Shown: positions 17,248 to 29,428, counted from the stretch's first letter. The stretch is 64,000 nucleotides of DNA from FEN-1191 sp036490715 (GCA_036490715.1 DASXDL010000048.1:124001-188000); one strand, 5' to 3'. Translations and numbers: made by a program. Notes: generated by a model from the letters alone, not told the origin.

Positions 17248-18434
17248 ATGACGTTGACCCGACGGCTCTGCAGCGACGGTTACGCCCGCTCGGAATCGTC
17301 GCCGCCCTGATCGTGTTCGCAATCATCGCAACCGGCATCGGCCTGCGTCTGCATGCGCAGACCGTGGTCAGGCGCTGGACCGAGCAACAGGCGATTCCGA
17401 CCGTCGCCCTGATCGCTCCGAAGGCCGGTGTCAGCACCGAGCAACTGACCTTGCCCGGCAACGTGCGCGCCTACTTCGAGGCGCCGATTTACGCTCGCGT
17501 CAGTGGCTATCTGCGGCACTGGTACTTCGACATCGGTGCGCATGTGCGCGCCGGCCAGGTGCTGGCCGACATCGACACGCCCGAGCTCGACCAGCAGCTC
17601 AATCAGGCCGAGGCCGATCTGGCCACCGCTCGAGCCAACGAACAGCTGGCCGAGACCACGGCCGCGCGCTGGAAGAACATGTTGGCCTCGCAGTCGGTGT
17701 CGCAACAGGAGTCCGATGAGAAGAGCGGCGCCTACGCGGCCAACCGGGCGCTGCTGGCTGCCGCACAGGCCAATCTGCAGCGTCTCAAGGCGATTGCCGC
17801 CTTCAAGCACGTCACCGCGCCATTTGACGGCATCGTCACCGCGCGCGATACCGACCTCGGCGCATTGATCAACGCCGGCTCGGGCGGCGACCTGGTGCTG
17901 TTTCGTGTTGCCGACGTGCATGCGATGCGCATCTATGTCGATGTGCCGCAGAACTATGCCGGTGAGCTGCAGATCGGCACCTCGGCCGAGTTGTCGTTGC
18001 CGGAACGGCCCGGTGCCCAGGTGAGCGCCAAGGTCACCGATTTGTCGCGCGCGATCCGTGAATCTTCCCGCACGATGCAGGTCGAATTGCTGGCCGACAA
18101 TGCTCAGCATCAGCTGATGCCGGGTGAATACGCCGAGGTGCACTTCACCATTGCCGCGCAGGCGGGGGTCGTCGAGGTTCCCACGACCGCGTTACTGTTC
18201 AGGCAGGAAGGCCTGCAGGTGGCGACGGTGGATGCGCATGACCACATCGTGCTCAAGCCGATTCAACTGGCGCGCGAGCGCGGTGCGGTGGTGGATGTCA
18301 GCCAGGGTCTGACGCCGCAGGACCGCGTGGTGGACAATCCGCCCGACTCGATCGCCAACGGCGAGCCGGTGCGGATCGCAGCTCCGGCGCAGGCTCCAGC
18401 AAGCAGCGTCAGTTCCGAGGTAAGCGAGTCGTGA
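17244..18434 (+). CDS. RND periplasmic membrane fusion protein
   Basis: A 396-residue HlyD/AcrA-like adaptor. An N-terminal membrane anchor (about 13-30, LGIVAALIVFAIIATGIGL) is followed by a lipoyl-like/barrel-sandwich part split by a coiled-coil hairpin (about 110-180, rich in Ala, Glu and Gln) and beta-barrel domains (TAPFDGIVTARDTDLGA). It bridges the pump at 14053 and the outer-membrane factor at 18431. No lipobox, so anchoring is by the uncleaved helix. Start ATG 17244 overlaps the pump stop by 4 nt. Confidence 0.92.
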   Translation: MNDVDPTALQRRLRPLGIVAALIVFAIIATGIGLRLHAQTVVRRWTEQQAIPTVALIAPKAGVSTEQLTLPGNVRAYFEAPIYARVSGYLRHWYFDIGAHVRAGQVLADIDTPELDQQLNQAEADLATARANEQLAETTAARWKNMLASQSVSQQESDEKSGAYAANRALLAAAQANLQRLKAIAAFKHVTAPFDGIVTARDTDLGALINAGSGGDLVLFRVADVHAMRIYVDVPQNYAGELQIGTSAELSLPERPGAQVSAKVTDLSRAIRESSRTMQVELLADNAQHQLMPGEYAEVHFTIAAQAGVVEVPTTALLFRQEGLQVATVDAHDHIVLKPIQLARERGAVVDVSQGLTPQDRVVDNPPDSIANGEPVRIAAPAQAPASSVSSEVSES

Positions 18435-19936
18435 TGCGCAATCTGGCATGCCTGCTGGCTGCCGGGCTGCTGGCGGCGGCGTGCTCGCTGATGCCGCGCT
18501 ATCAGGCGCCGCCCAATCCGGCACCCACCCAATATAAAGAATTGAATGCCGGCGCCGACTGCGCATCCTCCGCCGCGCCGGCACCGGCAGGTCCGTCGAC
18601 TATCGATGCGGCCTGCGCCTGGGAACCGGCAACACCGTCCGATCGCACGCCCCGCGGTGACTGGTGGCAGGGCTTTCAGGATCCGACGCTCAATGACCTG
18701 GAAGCGCGGATCGACGCGGCCAATCCCGATCTGGCGGTTGCGGCCGATCGCTATCGTGAGGCGCATGCGGTAGCGCAGGAAGCGCGCAGCGCCCTGTTTC
18801 CGACCATCGGTGTCACCGCCTACCCGAACATGGACCGGCAATCCAACAACCGTCCGCTGCGTTCGGCGTCGCAACCAGACTCCTACCACGACGACTTTCT
18901 GGCCGGCTCGCTCAATTACGAGCTCGATCTTTGGGGTCGTGTGCGCAGCGCCGTGATCGCCGGCAGCACCGCCGCGCAGTCGGTTGCCGCCGACCTGGAA
19001 TCGGTGCGGCTGGCACTGCACGCTGAGCTGGCTTCCGATTACATCATCCTGCGAGTCGAGGACGCCCAGCGGCAACTGCTGCAGCAGGCGGTGGACGCCT
19101 ACGGCCGCGCGCAGCAGATGACCACGACGCGACTGCAGGGCGGCATCGCCTCCGGACTCGACGAAGCGCAGGCCGAAACGCAGCTGCAGACCGCGCGCGC
19201 CGATCTCACCGATGTCATTTTGCGGCGCGCGACCATCGAGCACGCCATCGGCGCACTGACCGGACAGCTAGCTTCGGATTTCTCGATCGCGCCGACCAGC
19301 ATTGATCTGACGCTGCCCGAGGTGCCGGTGGGTATGCCCTCCACGCTGCTGCAGCGCCGCCCCGACGTGGCTGCGGCCGAACGGCGCATGGCCTCCTACA
19401 ACGCCCAGATCGGCATTGCACGCGCGGCATTTTTCCCGCGCATCACACTGGCCGCGGTTGCCGGCTTTGAAAGCACGCAGCTCGCCGGCCTGCTCGGAAT
19501 GCCAAATCGATTCTGGGCCGTGGGCCCGCAGGGTTCGCTGACGCTGTTCGATGCCGGCTATCGCTCGGCGGTGGTCGCCGGTGCGCGTGCGCATTTCGAT
19601 GAGGCCGCCGACAGCTATCGGGCCGCGGTGCTGCGCGCGTTCCGCGATGTCGAGGATGCACTGGCGCGCCGCGGGCTGCTGCAACAGGAACTGGCGCAGC
19701 AGCAGGCGGCGCGCGCTGCCGCCGAGCGCGCGCTGCAGATCGCCATGAACCGTTACCAGGAGGGTGCGGTCAGCTACCTGCAGGTCGTCAGCGAACAGAT
19801 CACTGCGCTGCAGGCCGAGCGCGCGGCGCTCGATCTGCGCTCGCTGCAGCTGCAGGCAAGCGTCGACCTGGTGCGCGCTCTGGGCGGGGGTTGGCAGGCG
19901 CCCTGGCCGGTCACGGCACAGAGGCAGCAGCCATGA
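18431..19936 (+). CDS. NodT-family outer-membrane efflux lipoprotein
   Basis: A 501-residue TolC-like channel that completes the tripartite pump. The signal peptide ends in lipobox LLAAAC, predicting an acylated N-terminal Cys about residue 18. Two OEP repeats follow, each ending in the helical hairpins typical of the family (DLWGRVRSA, SLNYELDL; second repeat ALEIA-type helix RALQIAMNRYQEGAVSYL). The start may be GTG 18431 or ATG 18434; GTG overlaps the fusion-protein stop. The 50-odd residues after the lipobox form a Pro/Ala-rich insertion. Confidence 0.92.
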   Translation: MMRNLACLLAAGLLAAACSLMPRYQAPPNPAPTQYKELNAGADCASSAAPAPAGPSTIDAACAWEPATPSDRTPRGDWWQGFQDPTLNDLEARIDAANPDLAVAADRYREAHAVAQEARSALFPTIGVTAYPNMDRQSNNRPLRSASQPDSYHDDFLAGSLNYELDLWGRVRSAVIAGSTAAQSVAADLESVRLALHAELASDYIILRVEDAQRQLLQQAVDAYGRAQQMTTTRLQGGIASGLDEAQAETQLQTARADLTDVILRRATIEHAIGALTGQLASDFSIAPTSIDLTLPEVPVGMPSTLLQRRPDVAAAERRMASYNAQIGIARAAFFPRITLAAVAGFESTQLAGLLGMPNRFWAVGPQGSLTLFDAGYRSAVVAGARAHFDEAADSYRAAVLRAFRDVEDALARRGLLQQELAQQQAARAAAERALQIAMNRYQEGAVSYLQVVSEQITALQAERAALDLRSLQLQASVDLVRALGGGWQAPWPVTAQRQQP

Positions 19937-20259
19937 GGTTCAAAACCGCAGTGCCGATGCTGCTGCTAACGATCACACTGGCCCCGACGCTTTCGGCCTG
20001 CGCCACCTACCGCAAGTGCGGGCTGCGAGGCTGCCCCGGTGATGCCCAGATCACCACCAAGGTCGAGACCGCCTTCGATCAATACCCGGTGCTGGGCGGC
20101 CCCAACATCATCCGCGTGCAGACGCTCGATCGCGTGGTCTATCTCAATGGCCTGGTCGCCACCGATCTGCAGCGTGACATGGCGGCCGACGTGGCAGCCC
20201 ACGCGGCCGACGGCGCCAAGATCATCAACTCGATCGCCGTCACCAATGTCGGTCGTTAG
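19933..20259 (+). CDS. BON-domain lipoprotein
   Basis: A 108-residue secreted protein with a lipobox (LSAC, acylated Cys about residue 24) and one BON domain (about 40-105; ITTKVETAF, VYLNGLV). BON domains bind membrane lipids and are found in OsmY and related envelope proteins. The start ATG 19933 overlaps the outer-membrane-factor stop, so it is the last gene of the RND operon. Its own stop overlaps the stop of the convergent porin 2 gene in TTAG. A role in envelope support of the pump is plausible but unproven. Confidence 0.8.
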   Translation: MRFKTAVPMLLLTITLAPTLSACATYRKCGLRGCPGDAQITTKVETAFDQYPVLGGPNIIRVQTLDRVVYLNGLVATDLQRDMAADVAAHAADGAKIINSIAVTNVGR

Positions 20260-21695
20260 AACTTGAGCCGCACGCCGATGGTTGGATTGATGTTGTTGGT
20301 CGAGAACAGATAGCCGTTGGCAAAACCATCATGCACGGTGCTGTACATCGCGCCGAGGTAGACATCAAAATGCCGGGTCAAGGTGTAGTCGGCGACGAGC
20401 GAGGCCGCCTGCAGGGTACCGCTGCAGGTTCCCGCGACCTTGGTCGAACAGCCGGCGTTGACACCGACGCCATAGGAATTCTGGTGCACGTTGTAATACG
20501 CCAGGGTCAGGTCCAGACGTGAGAACAGCGTATAGCGTGCGCCGCCCCAGAACACATTCAGGATCTTGTCGTTGGGGAAGGCCGTGTTGTTCACGAACGC
20601 CAGGTTGTAGCCGCCGATATCGGTGAAGCCGGCCTTCAGCGGCGTGGTCGGGTTGGAGTACCTGATGCGCTCAAATGAGCCGAACAGGATCAGCGGCTGA
20701 ATCTTGTACAGCGCCATGAATGCATAGGTGCGATTGTCGGAGATGGTCGCCGACAGAGAATTGCTCACCGAAAAGCCCAACGCCGGCAGCGCGCCTACCT
20801 GCAGGGCGCTCAACGGCCCGTTAGAGATGGCATCGGTGACCTTGGAATAGTACGCATCGACCGACAGGCCGGCGTACTCGGCCCCGAGATTGAATTGATA
20901 GGCGGTGTTGGCAGCCCCAGTGGCGCCGTTAAATTTGTACATCGCGCCGACGTGCAGGAAGTTGGCAAAGCTGCCGACGTACTTCACCGACGAATCCAGG
21001 CGCTTGTCCTCGGTATCACCGGCGCCGGCGTACGGACCGGACATGCCGACCAGGGAGAAAGCCTGCGAGCCGTAGTTCGGATCGTATTTGTTGACACCGT
21101 CGGCGACCAGCGTCAGCTGTCGCCCAAATGTCACGGTGCCATAAGTCTTGGAACTGAAGCCGCCATAGATGTTCTGGAACGGCTGTCCAGCCACGCTGGA
21201 ATTCAGGTTGACGGTTTGCTCCGCCAGACTCTTGCCGTTGTTTTGCACCATCGACTTCTGCGCATCGCTGATCTGTCCGGATTGCGGATTGAAAAACGTC
21301 TCCAGCTTGAAGATCGCGTTGATATCCCCGGCCAGTGGCTCGGCACCCTGCACTCCGATACGCGACTGTCCCATATTGCTGGGCGTGAAGCCGACCGCTG
21401 ATTGGCGGCCGTATTTCTGCACGATGTTGTTGCTTCCGGCCGGATGGGCATCGCTGAACGGAGCGCCGTGATTCTCGTACTGCAGGCCGATGTCGACCAG
21501 TCCATAGAGCGTGATTCCGTGCCAGCTCAGGCTGTCATCCTGCGACAGGTCGGGGCCGGTCTTCTGTTGCGCCGTCTGCTCGGCATAGGCAGCGCCCGAT
21601 ACGCAAAGAGCTCCCAGTAACAGCAATCCGCCCACGCGTCGCGCCGCGACCGCCCGTCCGCTTGCGCCTCGACCCACTTGCATTGCGATGTCCAC
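20256..21695 (-). CDS. Outer-membrane porin 2 (paralogue of porin 1)
   Basis: A 479-residue porin with a signal peptide ending at AAYA, the segment ITLYGLVDIGLQYENHG and a C-terminal Phe (VRLKF). It shares long similarity with porin 1 (for example LETFFNPQSG, FGRQ, DIGGY, FPNDK) and the loop Cys pair. Start GTG 21695 is chosen for AAAGGGAG 5 nt upstream; ATG 21683 is the alternative. A near-perfect ModE-type box lies 63 bp upstream, which predicts repression when molybdate is plentiful and so a role in molybdate or tungstate entry (inference). It converges on the BON gene with overlapping stops. Confidence 0.88.
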   Translation of the reverse strand: MDIAMQVGRGASGRAVAARRVGGLLLLGALCVSGAAYAEQTAQQKTGPDLSQDDSLSWHGITLYGLVDIGLQYENHGAPFSDAHPAGSNNIVQKYGRQSAVGFTPSNMGQSRIGVQGAEPLAGDINAIFKLETFFNPQSGQISDAQKSMVQNNGKSLAEQTVNLNSSVAGQPFQNIYGGFSSKTYGTVTFGRQLTLVADGVNKYDPNYGSQAFSLVGMSGPYAGAGDTEDKRLDSSVKYVGSFANFLHVGAMYKFNGATGAANTAYQFNLGAEYAGLSVDAYYSKVTDAISNGPLSALQVGALPALGFSVSNSLSATISDNRTYAFMALYKIQPLILFGSFERIRYSNPTTPLKAGFTDIGGYNLAFVNNTAFPNDKILNVFWGGARYTLFSRLDLTLAYYNVHQNSYGVGVNAGCSTKVAGTCSGTLQAASLVADYTLTRHFDVYLGAMYSTVHDGFANGYLFSTNNINPTIGVRLKF

Positions 21696-21757
21696 CTTGG
21701 CTCCCTTTCTTAGATTTGATTGCAGACTGTGAAGACCGACCCGGCTTGCTCCGGGCT

Positions 21758-21781
21758 CGTTATATACATCGCAATATAACG
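21758..21781. promoter_or_regulatory. ModE-type operator upstream of porin 2
   Basis: CGTTATAT (21758-21765) and ATATAACG (21774-21781) are perfect inverted 8-bp arms separated by 8 nt. This arm sequence and 8-8-8 geometry match the ModE box I recall from the E. coli modA operator. The site overlaps A/T-rich promoter-like sequence 63 bp before the porin 2 start. The same pattern occurs at 34882-34905 at the head of the mod cluster in this window. Confidence 0.7.
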
Positions 21782-21855
21782 GGATGCGCCGGCAGTGGCA
21801 ATGCACTCGCCCGGGCGCCCGCTGGCCCCGCGATGGCTGCGCGTACCCGGGGGCG

Positions 21856-23394
21856 TCAGTAGATCAGCGCAAACTGCGAGGTCAGCACCCGCTCGTCCGG
21901 GCGATCACCGACCGGGGCGCCGCCCTCGAAGCGCGTCACCTCGTAGTCCAGCTGAATCTTGAAGTTACGGTTCAGATACCAGTTGACCCCAGTGCCCCAG
22001 GCGTAGGCTGCCACCGGCGCGCTGGTCGGATTGGCAAACGAATTGGCACCGCCGTCGAAAGCCGCACGGTCGAAGTGCAGTTCGTGGTATCGCGCCACCC
22101 ATTCCCAGGCGCCCGGGCCTCCAGCGCCCAGCCCGAAATCATGCCGCGGCGTGGCGCGATCCAAGCCTTCATCCTCACCGGTCAGGAACACCGCCAGTTG
22201 CAGCTGCTCGGCTGTATCGTGCAGCGTCGCCTGGCGCACGCCGGCGGCGCTGACGGTGCGGGCCACCTGTTGATCTTCGCTGACATATTCTCCGAGCAGC
22301 CCGACCATGCGGTACGAGTAATAAAACTGCGGTATCAGCCGTCGCTCGAGGCCGTCGGCGATCGTGGCGTTGTTGGCCGCGACGCCGGTCGCGGTATTGG
22401 CTCGGTAGGAAAACATCGACTGCTGGCCGGTGGTCTTGTAGCTGGCGAGCAGACTGGTGGTGGTCGTGGCGGTAGCGACGCCCTTCCAGTTCACGTAGGT
22501 CGCAGCCACACCGAGCCCCAGTCCCTGCAGCGGGCCCCAGTTGGTGCGCAAGAATGGCTTGCTGTAGATCCGAGCATGCCAGGTGAACTTCCCGGTGGAG
22601 TTGGCATCGGGCACGCTGTTGCCATCGGTGCTGCCGCCATCGACGGCGCCGTCGAACTGGCCGACCGCGTAGTTGAGCAGGCCGCCGCCGAAGCTGCCAC
22701 TCACCTGCGCACCCAGATCCCGATACGGCAGCAGGTCCGCGGTCAGCGACGGCTCGATGAATCGAGCGAACTGTTCCAACTGCAGGCGCTCGAGTCCGAC
22801 CGGCACCTTGAATTTGCCAAACGTGAACACCAGCCATGGTTGCACCCGGGCATCGGCCCACGCATCCTGGATGATGGTCTTGCCCAGGCCAAAGTCGGGC
22901 ATGAAGCGAAAATCAAAGATGCCACCCACGGTGCCTTCGAGCGTCGGGCGCAGCTTGCGAATCAACCAGGTGTCGGCCGTGGTTGGCGTGTGCGCGTCGG
23001 TGAAGTCGCGGTCATCGACCGACAGATTGCCGCGCAGGCGGATCTGGTTGTCGCCATCGGCAGTCTGCAGCGCGAACCCCTGGGGACCGAAGTTTGCCAG
23101 CAGCGGCGTGAACGAAGGCGTCGGCGTGGCGGCCAACGGGCCGGCGGTCGACGACACCGGTGGGGCGCTGGCGGCGGCGCGTTGGGCGGCTTCATCAGCC
23201 TCCAGGCGCTGTTCCAGCACCTGAATGCGCTCTTTCTCCTGCTGTAGCTCGCGCCGCAGCGCTGCGGTGTCCAAATCCTCGGAATCCGCCGCGTATGCGG
23301 CCGTCGACCACGGCAGTGCAACCGTCGCGGTCCACGACACTATCAGTCCCGCGCACGCACCGACGCGCGCGCCAACCATTGGCGTTCGACTCAT
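21856..23394 (-). CDS. Phosphate-selective porin O/P family protein
   Basis: A 512-residue OprP/OprO-type outer-membrane porin. A signal peptide (ending near AAYA) is followed by a coiled coil (RRELQQEKERIQVLEQRLEA), typical of the trimerising N-terminus, then the barrel with RLRGNLSVDDRDF and FDFRFMPDFG and a C-terminal Tyr. Start ATG 23394 has GGGAG 6 nt upstream. Family members select anions such as phosphate or polyphosphate, but the family also has broader members. No Pho box is visible upstream, so phosphate control is not supported here. Confidence 0.85.
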   Translation of the reverse strand: MSRTPMVGARVGACAGLIVSWTATVALPWSTAAYAADSEDLDTAALRRELQQEKERIQVLEQRLEADEAAQRAAASAPPVSSTAGPLAATPTPSFTPLLANFGPQGFALQTADGDNQIRLRGNLSVDDRDFTDAHTPTTADTWLIRKLRPTLEGTVGGIFDFRFMPDFGLGKTIIQDAWADARVQPWLVFTFGKFKVPVGLERLQLEQFARFIEPSLTADLLPYRDLGAQVSGSFGGGLLNYAVGQFDGAVDGGSTDGNSVPDANSTGKFTWHARIYSKPFLRTNWGPLQGLGLGVAATYVNWKGVATATTTTSLLASYKTTGQQSMFSYRANTATGVAANNATIADGLERRLIPQFYYSYRMVGLLGEYVSEDQQVARTVSAAGVRQATLHDTAEQLQLAVFLTGEDEGLDRATPRHDFGLGAGGPGAWEWVARYHELHFDRAAFDGGANSFANPTSAPVAAYAWGTGVNWYLNRNFKIQLDYEVTRFEGGAPVGDRPDERVLTSQFALIY

Positions 23395-23420
23395 GTACCA
23401 CTCCCAGCCCGATATCCGGA

Positions 23421-23441
23421 GCACGGCGACGTCTGCCGTGC
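23421..23441. other. Hairpin in the oprP-like leader
   Basis: GCACGGC (23421-23427) and GCCGTGC (23435-23441) pair around a 7-nt loop between lpdA and the OprP-like gene. It has no T tract. It could end the aceEF-lpdA transcript weakly or stabilise the porin leader. Confidence 0.3.
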
Positions 23442-23514
23442 CTCGGTATGGTCCTGGGATGCGGTAACAATGTCGGTACCGCGCCGGTAACAAGCCGGTC
23501 AGCGCCGCGCGCTA

Positions 23515-25371
23515 TCAGCTCTTCTTGGGCAGGTACAGGTCGGTCAATGTTCCATCGACCGCCTCGGCCGCGAACGCGACCGTCTCCGACAAGGTCGGAT
23601 GTGCATGCACGGTCAGACCGATGTCGGCGGCGTCGGCGCCCATCTCAATCGCCAGCGCTACCTCGGCGATCAGCTCACCGGCATTGGTGCCGACGATGCC
23701 CGCGCCCAGCAGCCGATGCGTGGCCGGATCGAACAGCAGCTTGGTGAGGCCCTCGTCGCGCCCGATCGAGAGCGAGCGACCGCTGGCGGCCCACGGAAAT
23801 ACGCCCTTCTCGACCGCGATGTTCTGCGCCTTGGCGGCCGTCTCGGTCAGTCCGACCCAAGCGATCTCCGGGTCGGTGTATGCCACCGACGGGATCACGC
23901 GGGCATCAAACGAGCTCTTGTGACCGGCAGCCATTTCGGCCGCGACCTTGGCCTCGTGCGTTGCCTTGTGCGCCAGCATCGGTGGCCCGCGCACGTCGCC
24001 GATCGAGAAGATATGGCGCACGTTGGTGCGCATGCGCGCATCGCTGCCGATGTAGCCGCGATCATCCACCTGCACGCCGGCAGCCTCGGCGCCAAGCAGT
24101 TTGCCGTTGGGCGTGCGGCCGACCGCCACCAGCACGTGGTCATAGGTATTGCTGTTACTGGGGCCATCCTTGGTCGAAAAATTAACCTGCAGACCCGATT
24201 TGCCGGCCTTGACCGCCGTCACCTGCGTATTGAGCAGCAGCTCGGCATAACGGGCGCGGATGCGCTTCTCCAGCGGCCGGATCAGGTCCGGATCGCAGCC
24301 GGGCATCAGCTGCGAGGTCAGCTCGACCACGCTGACCTTGGCGCCCAGCGCGTCGTACACGCAAGCCATCTCTAGTCCGATGATGCCGCCGCCGATCACC
24401 AGCAGGCGGCCAGGGTTCTTCGGCAGCTCGAGCGCGCCGGTGGAGTCGATGATGCGCGGATCCTGCGGCAGAAACGGCAGCCGCATCGATTCGGAGCCGG
24501 CGGCGATGATGCAGTACTCAAACCGGATGCGTTCGCTGCTACCGTCGCGGCTGACCTCAAGCACGTGCGGGCTGAGGAATTTGCCGACGCCGCGCAGCAC
24601 CTCTACCTTGCGCTGCTTCGCCAGCACGCCCAGGCCGCCGGTGAGCTTCTTCACTACCGATGCCTTCCAGGCGCGCAGCTTGTCGATATCGATGCGCGGC
24701 GCGCCAAAGTCGATGCCGTGCACCGCCATTGCGCGTGCATCCTCCATCACCTTGGCCGCGTGCAGCAGCGCCTTGGAAGGGATGCAACCGACGTTCAGGC
24801 ACACACCGCCGAGGCTGTTGTCGCGTTCCACCAGCGTCACTTTCACGCCCAGGTCGGCGGCGCGAAACGCAGCGGTGTAGCCGCCGGGGCCGGAGCCCAG
24901 CACCAACAGGTGCGTGCTGCGGTCGGCCTTCGGCTCTTCGGCGGAGCCGGCGGTTTCGGTGCTCTTGGGCTTCTTTGCCTCGCCGGTGGATTTCGGCGAC
25001 TTCCTTGCGCTGCGTGCGCTGGACCGAGCCTCTGCGCTGGGCGCTGCGGCGCCAGTGGCCGGCGCAGGCGCCGTTGCCGCTGCCGCCGGACCTGGCTGCG
25101 GCGCAGCGCTCGCTGTGGGGCCGGTCGACTCGCTCGCGGTTTCGGCCCACAGCAGCGGCGTCCCCTTGGAAACCGTGCTGCCCTTCTGTACCAACACTTC
25201 GAGCACGTTGCCGGCTACGGTCGAGGGCACATCCATCGTCGCCTTGTCAGTCTCGAGCGTGATCAGCGGAGTTTCCAGTTCGATGCGATCGCCCGGCTTG
25301 ACCAGCACGTCGATGACGGGCACGTCCTTGAAATCCCCGAGATCGGGGCAGCTCACCTGGGTGCGGCTCAC
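23515..25371 (-). CDS. lpdA: Dihydrolipoyl dehydrogenase (E3) with N-terminal lipoyl domain
   Basis: The 618-residue E3 of the pyruvate dehydrogenase complex reoxidises dihydrolipoamide and reduces NAD. An N-terminal lipoyl domain with lipoylated Lys43 (ETDKATMDV) is joined by an Ala/Pro/Lys linker (about 80-150) to the flavoprotein: FAD fold GSGPGG (159-164), redox disulfide Cys191/Cys196 (CLNVGC) and the C-terminal active base motif HAHPTLSE. E3 with its own lipoyl domain is known from Neisseria and related proteobacteria. Start GTG 25371 overlaps the aceF stop (GTGA). Confidence 0.95.
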   Translation of the reverse strand: MSRTQVSCPDLGDFKDVPVIDVLVKPGDRIELETPLITLETDKATMDVPSTVAGNVLEVLVQKGSTVSKGTPLLWAETASESTGPTASAAPQPGPAAAATAPAPATGAAAPSAEARSSARSARKSPKSTGEAKKPKSTETAGSAEEPKADRSTHLLVLGSGPGGYTAAFRAADLGVKVTLVERDNSLGGVCLNVGCIPSKALLHAAKVMEDARAMAVHGIDFGAPRIDIDKLRAWKASVVKKLTGGLGVLAKQRKVEVLRGVGKFLSPHVLEVSRDGSSERIRFEYCIIAAGSESMRLPFLPQDPRIIDSTGALELPKNPGRLLVIGGGIIGLEMACVYDALGAKVSVVELTSQLMPGCDPDLIRPLEKRIRARYAELLLNTQVTAVKAGKSGLQVNFSTKDGPSNSNTYDHVLVAVGRTPNGKLLGAEAAGVQVDDRGYIGSDARMRTNVRHIFSIGDVRGPPMLAHKATHEAKVAAEMAAGHKSSFDARVIPSVAYTDPEIAWVGLTETAAKAQNIAVEKGVFPWAASGRSLSIGRDEGLTKLLFDPATHRLLGAGIVGTNAGELIAEVALAIEMGADAADIGLTVHAHPTLSETVAFAAEAVDGTLTDLYLPKKS

Positions 25372-26708
25372 GGCACCGCCTCAGCCAGTGCGTGCCCGTC
25401 GGCCAGCAATTTGCACAGATGCGTGGTGAAGCGCGCCCCGTTGGCGCCGTCGATGACCCGATGATCGTACGACAGTGACAGTGGCAGCATGATGCGTGGT
25501 ACGAACGAGCCGTTCTGGAACAGCGGCCGGATCGCGGTACGCGACACGCCCAGGATCGCAACCTCGGGTGCATTGATAATCGGCGTGAATGCCGTGCCAC
25601 CGACACCGCCGAGACTGGAGATCGTGAAACTGCCGCCCTGCATCTCGGCGCCGGTGAGCTTGCCATTGCGCGCCTTGGCCGACAGATCGGCCAGCGCGCG
25701 CGCGATTTCGTAGATGTCTTTGCGGTCGGCGTCGCGGATCACCGGCACCAGCAGTCCGTTGGGCGTGTCGGCCGCGAAACCGATATGAATGTACTTCTTA
25801 TAGACCAGATTCTCGCCGCTGGCATCGAGCGAGCTGTTGAATAGCGGATAGTGCTGCAGCGTTTTGACGCAAGCGCGCACCACGAACGCCAGCGTCGTGA
25901 GCTTGATGCCGCTGCTGCCGGCCTTGTCCTTCAAACTCTTGCGCAGTTCCTCGAGCTCGCTGATGTCGGCTTCGTCGAACTGAGTGACATGCGGCAGATT
26001 GACCCAGCTGGCGTGCAGTCGCGCACCCGAGATGCGCTGCACCCGCCCCAGGGGCCGTACCTCGACCGCTCCGTAATCGGCGAAGTCGGGCACCTTCACC
26101 CGCGGCAGGCCGCCGCCGGTGACGGCACTGGCCGCTGCGCTCGCGCCACCCGCCATGACGGATTTGACGAATGCCTTGACGTCGGCATCGGTGATGCGGC
26201 CCTTCAGTCCGCTGCCCTTGACCCTGCCTAAGTCCACGCCCAGCTCGCGCGCAAAGCGTCGCACCGATGGACCGGCGTGGGCGCTGGCGAAGCTGCGCTC
26301 ATCGATCGGCGGCATCCGTCTCGGCGCCGGCGCCGCGGTAACTGGCGCTGGCGCGGCGCTCGCCGCCGCGGGCTCCGGGACCGGCGTCGCCCGCTTGGCC
26401 GCGGCCGGCGGCGAAGCGGTTGCGGTTGCGGGTTTGTCAGGACTTGCGGCGGCGCTGCCCTTGTCCTGGCTGCTCAGGCGCAGCGTCGCGATGCGCGTGC
26501 CGGTGGAAACGCGCCCGCCCTTGGCAACGTGCACGGCTTCGATGACCCCGACATCCGTGGACGGAACGTCCATGGTTGCCTTCTCGGTCTCGAGCGTCAG
26601 CAACGGCGAGTCAACCTGGACGCTGTCGCCCGGTTTCACCAGCACGTCGATGACGGCCACGTCCTTGAAATCGCCCAGATCGGGCACGACGATGTCTTTC
26701 GACGCCAC
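25368..26708 (-). CDS. aceF: Pyruvate dehydrogenase E2, dihydrolipoamide acetyltransferase
   Basis: A 446-residue core subunit of the pyruvate dehydrogenase complex. It has a single lipoyl domain (Lys43 in ETEKATMDV), a Pro/Ala-rich linker, the peripheral-subunit-binding domain (about 145-180, VRRFARELGVDLGRVKGSG) and the catalytic domain with DHRVIDGAN. Start GTG 26708 has GAGGGA 5 nt upstream; the frame continues open into aceE but with no homology. It lies 16 nt after aceE and overlaps lpdA by 4 nt. Confidence 0.95.
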   Translation of the reverse strand: MASKDIVVPDLGDFKDVAVIDVLVKPGDSVQVDSPLLTLETEKATMDVPSTDVGVIEAVHVAKGGRVSTGTRIATLRLSSQDKGSAAASPDKPATATASPPAAAKRATPVPEPAAASAAPAPVTAAPAPRRMPPIDERSFASAHAGPSVRRFARELGVDLGRVKGSGLKGRITDADVKAFVKSVMAGGASAAASAVTGGGLPRVKVPDFADYGAVEVRPLGRVQRISGARLHASWVNLPHVTQFDEADISELEELRKSLKDKAGSSGIKLTTLAFVVRACVKTLQHYPLFNSSLDASGENLVYKKYIHIGFAADTPNGLLVPVIRDADRKDIYEIARALADLSAKARNGKLTGAEMQGGSFTISSLGGVGGTAFTPIINAPEVAILGVSRTAIRPLFQNGSFVPRIMLPLSLSYDHRVIDGANGARFTTHLCKLLADGHALAEAVP

Positions 26709-26724
26709 GGCAGTCCCTCGACGG

Positions 26725-29391
<2,667 letters not shown>

Positions 29392-29428
29392 GGATATAAT
29401 TCTAGTGCCTAAGCTCCATGACCGGGGG

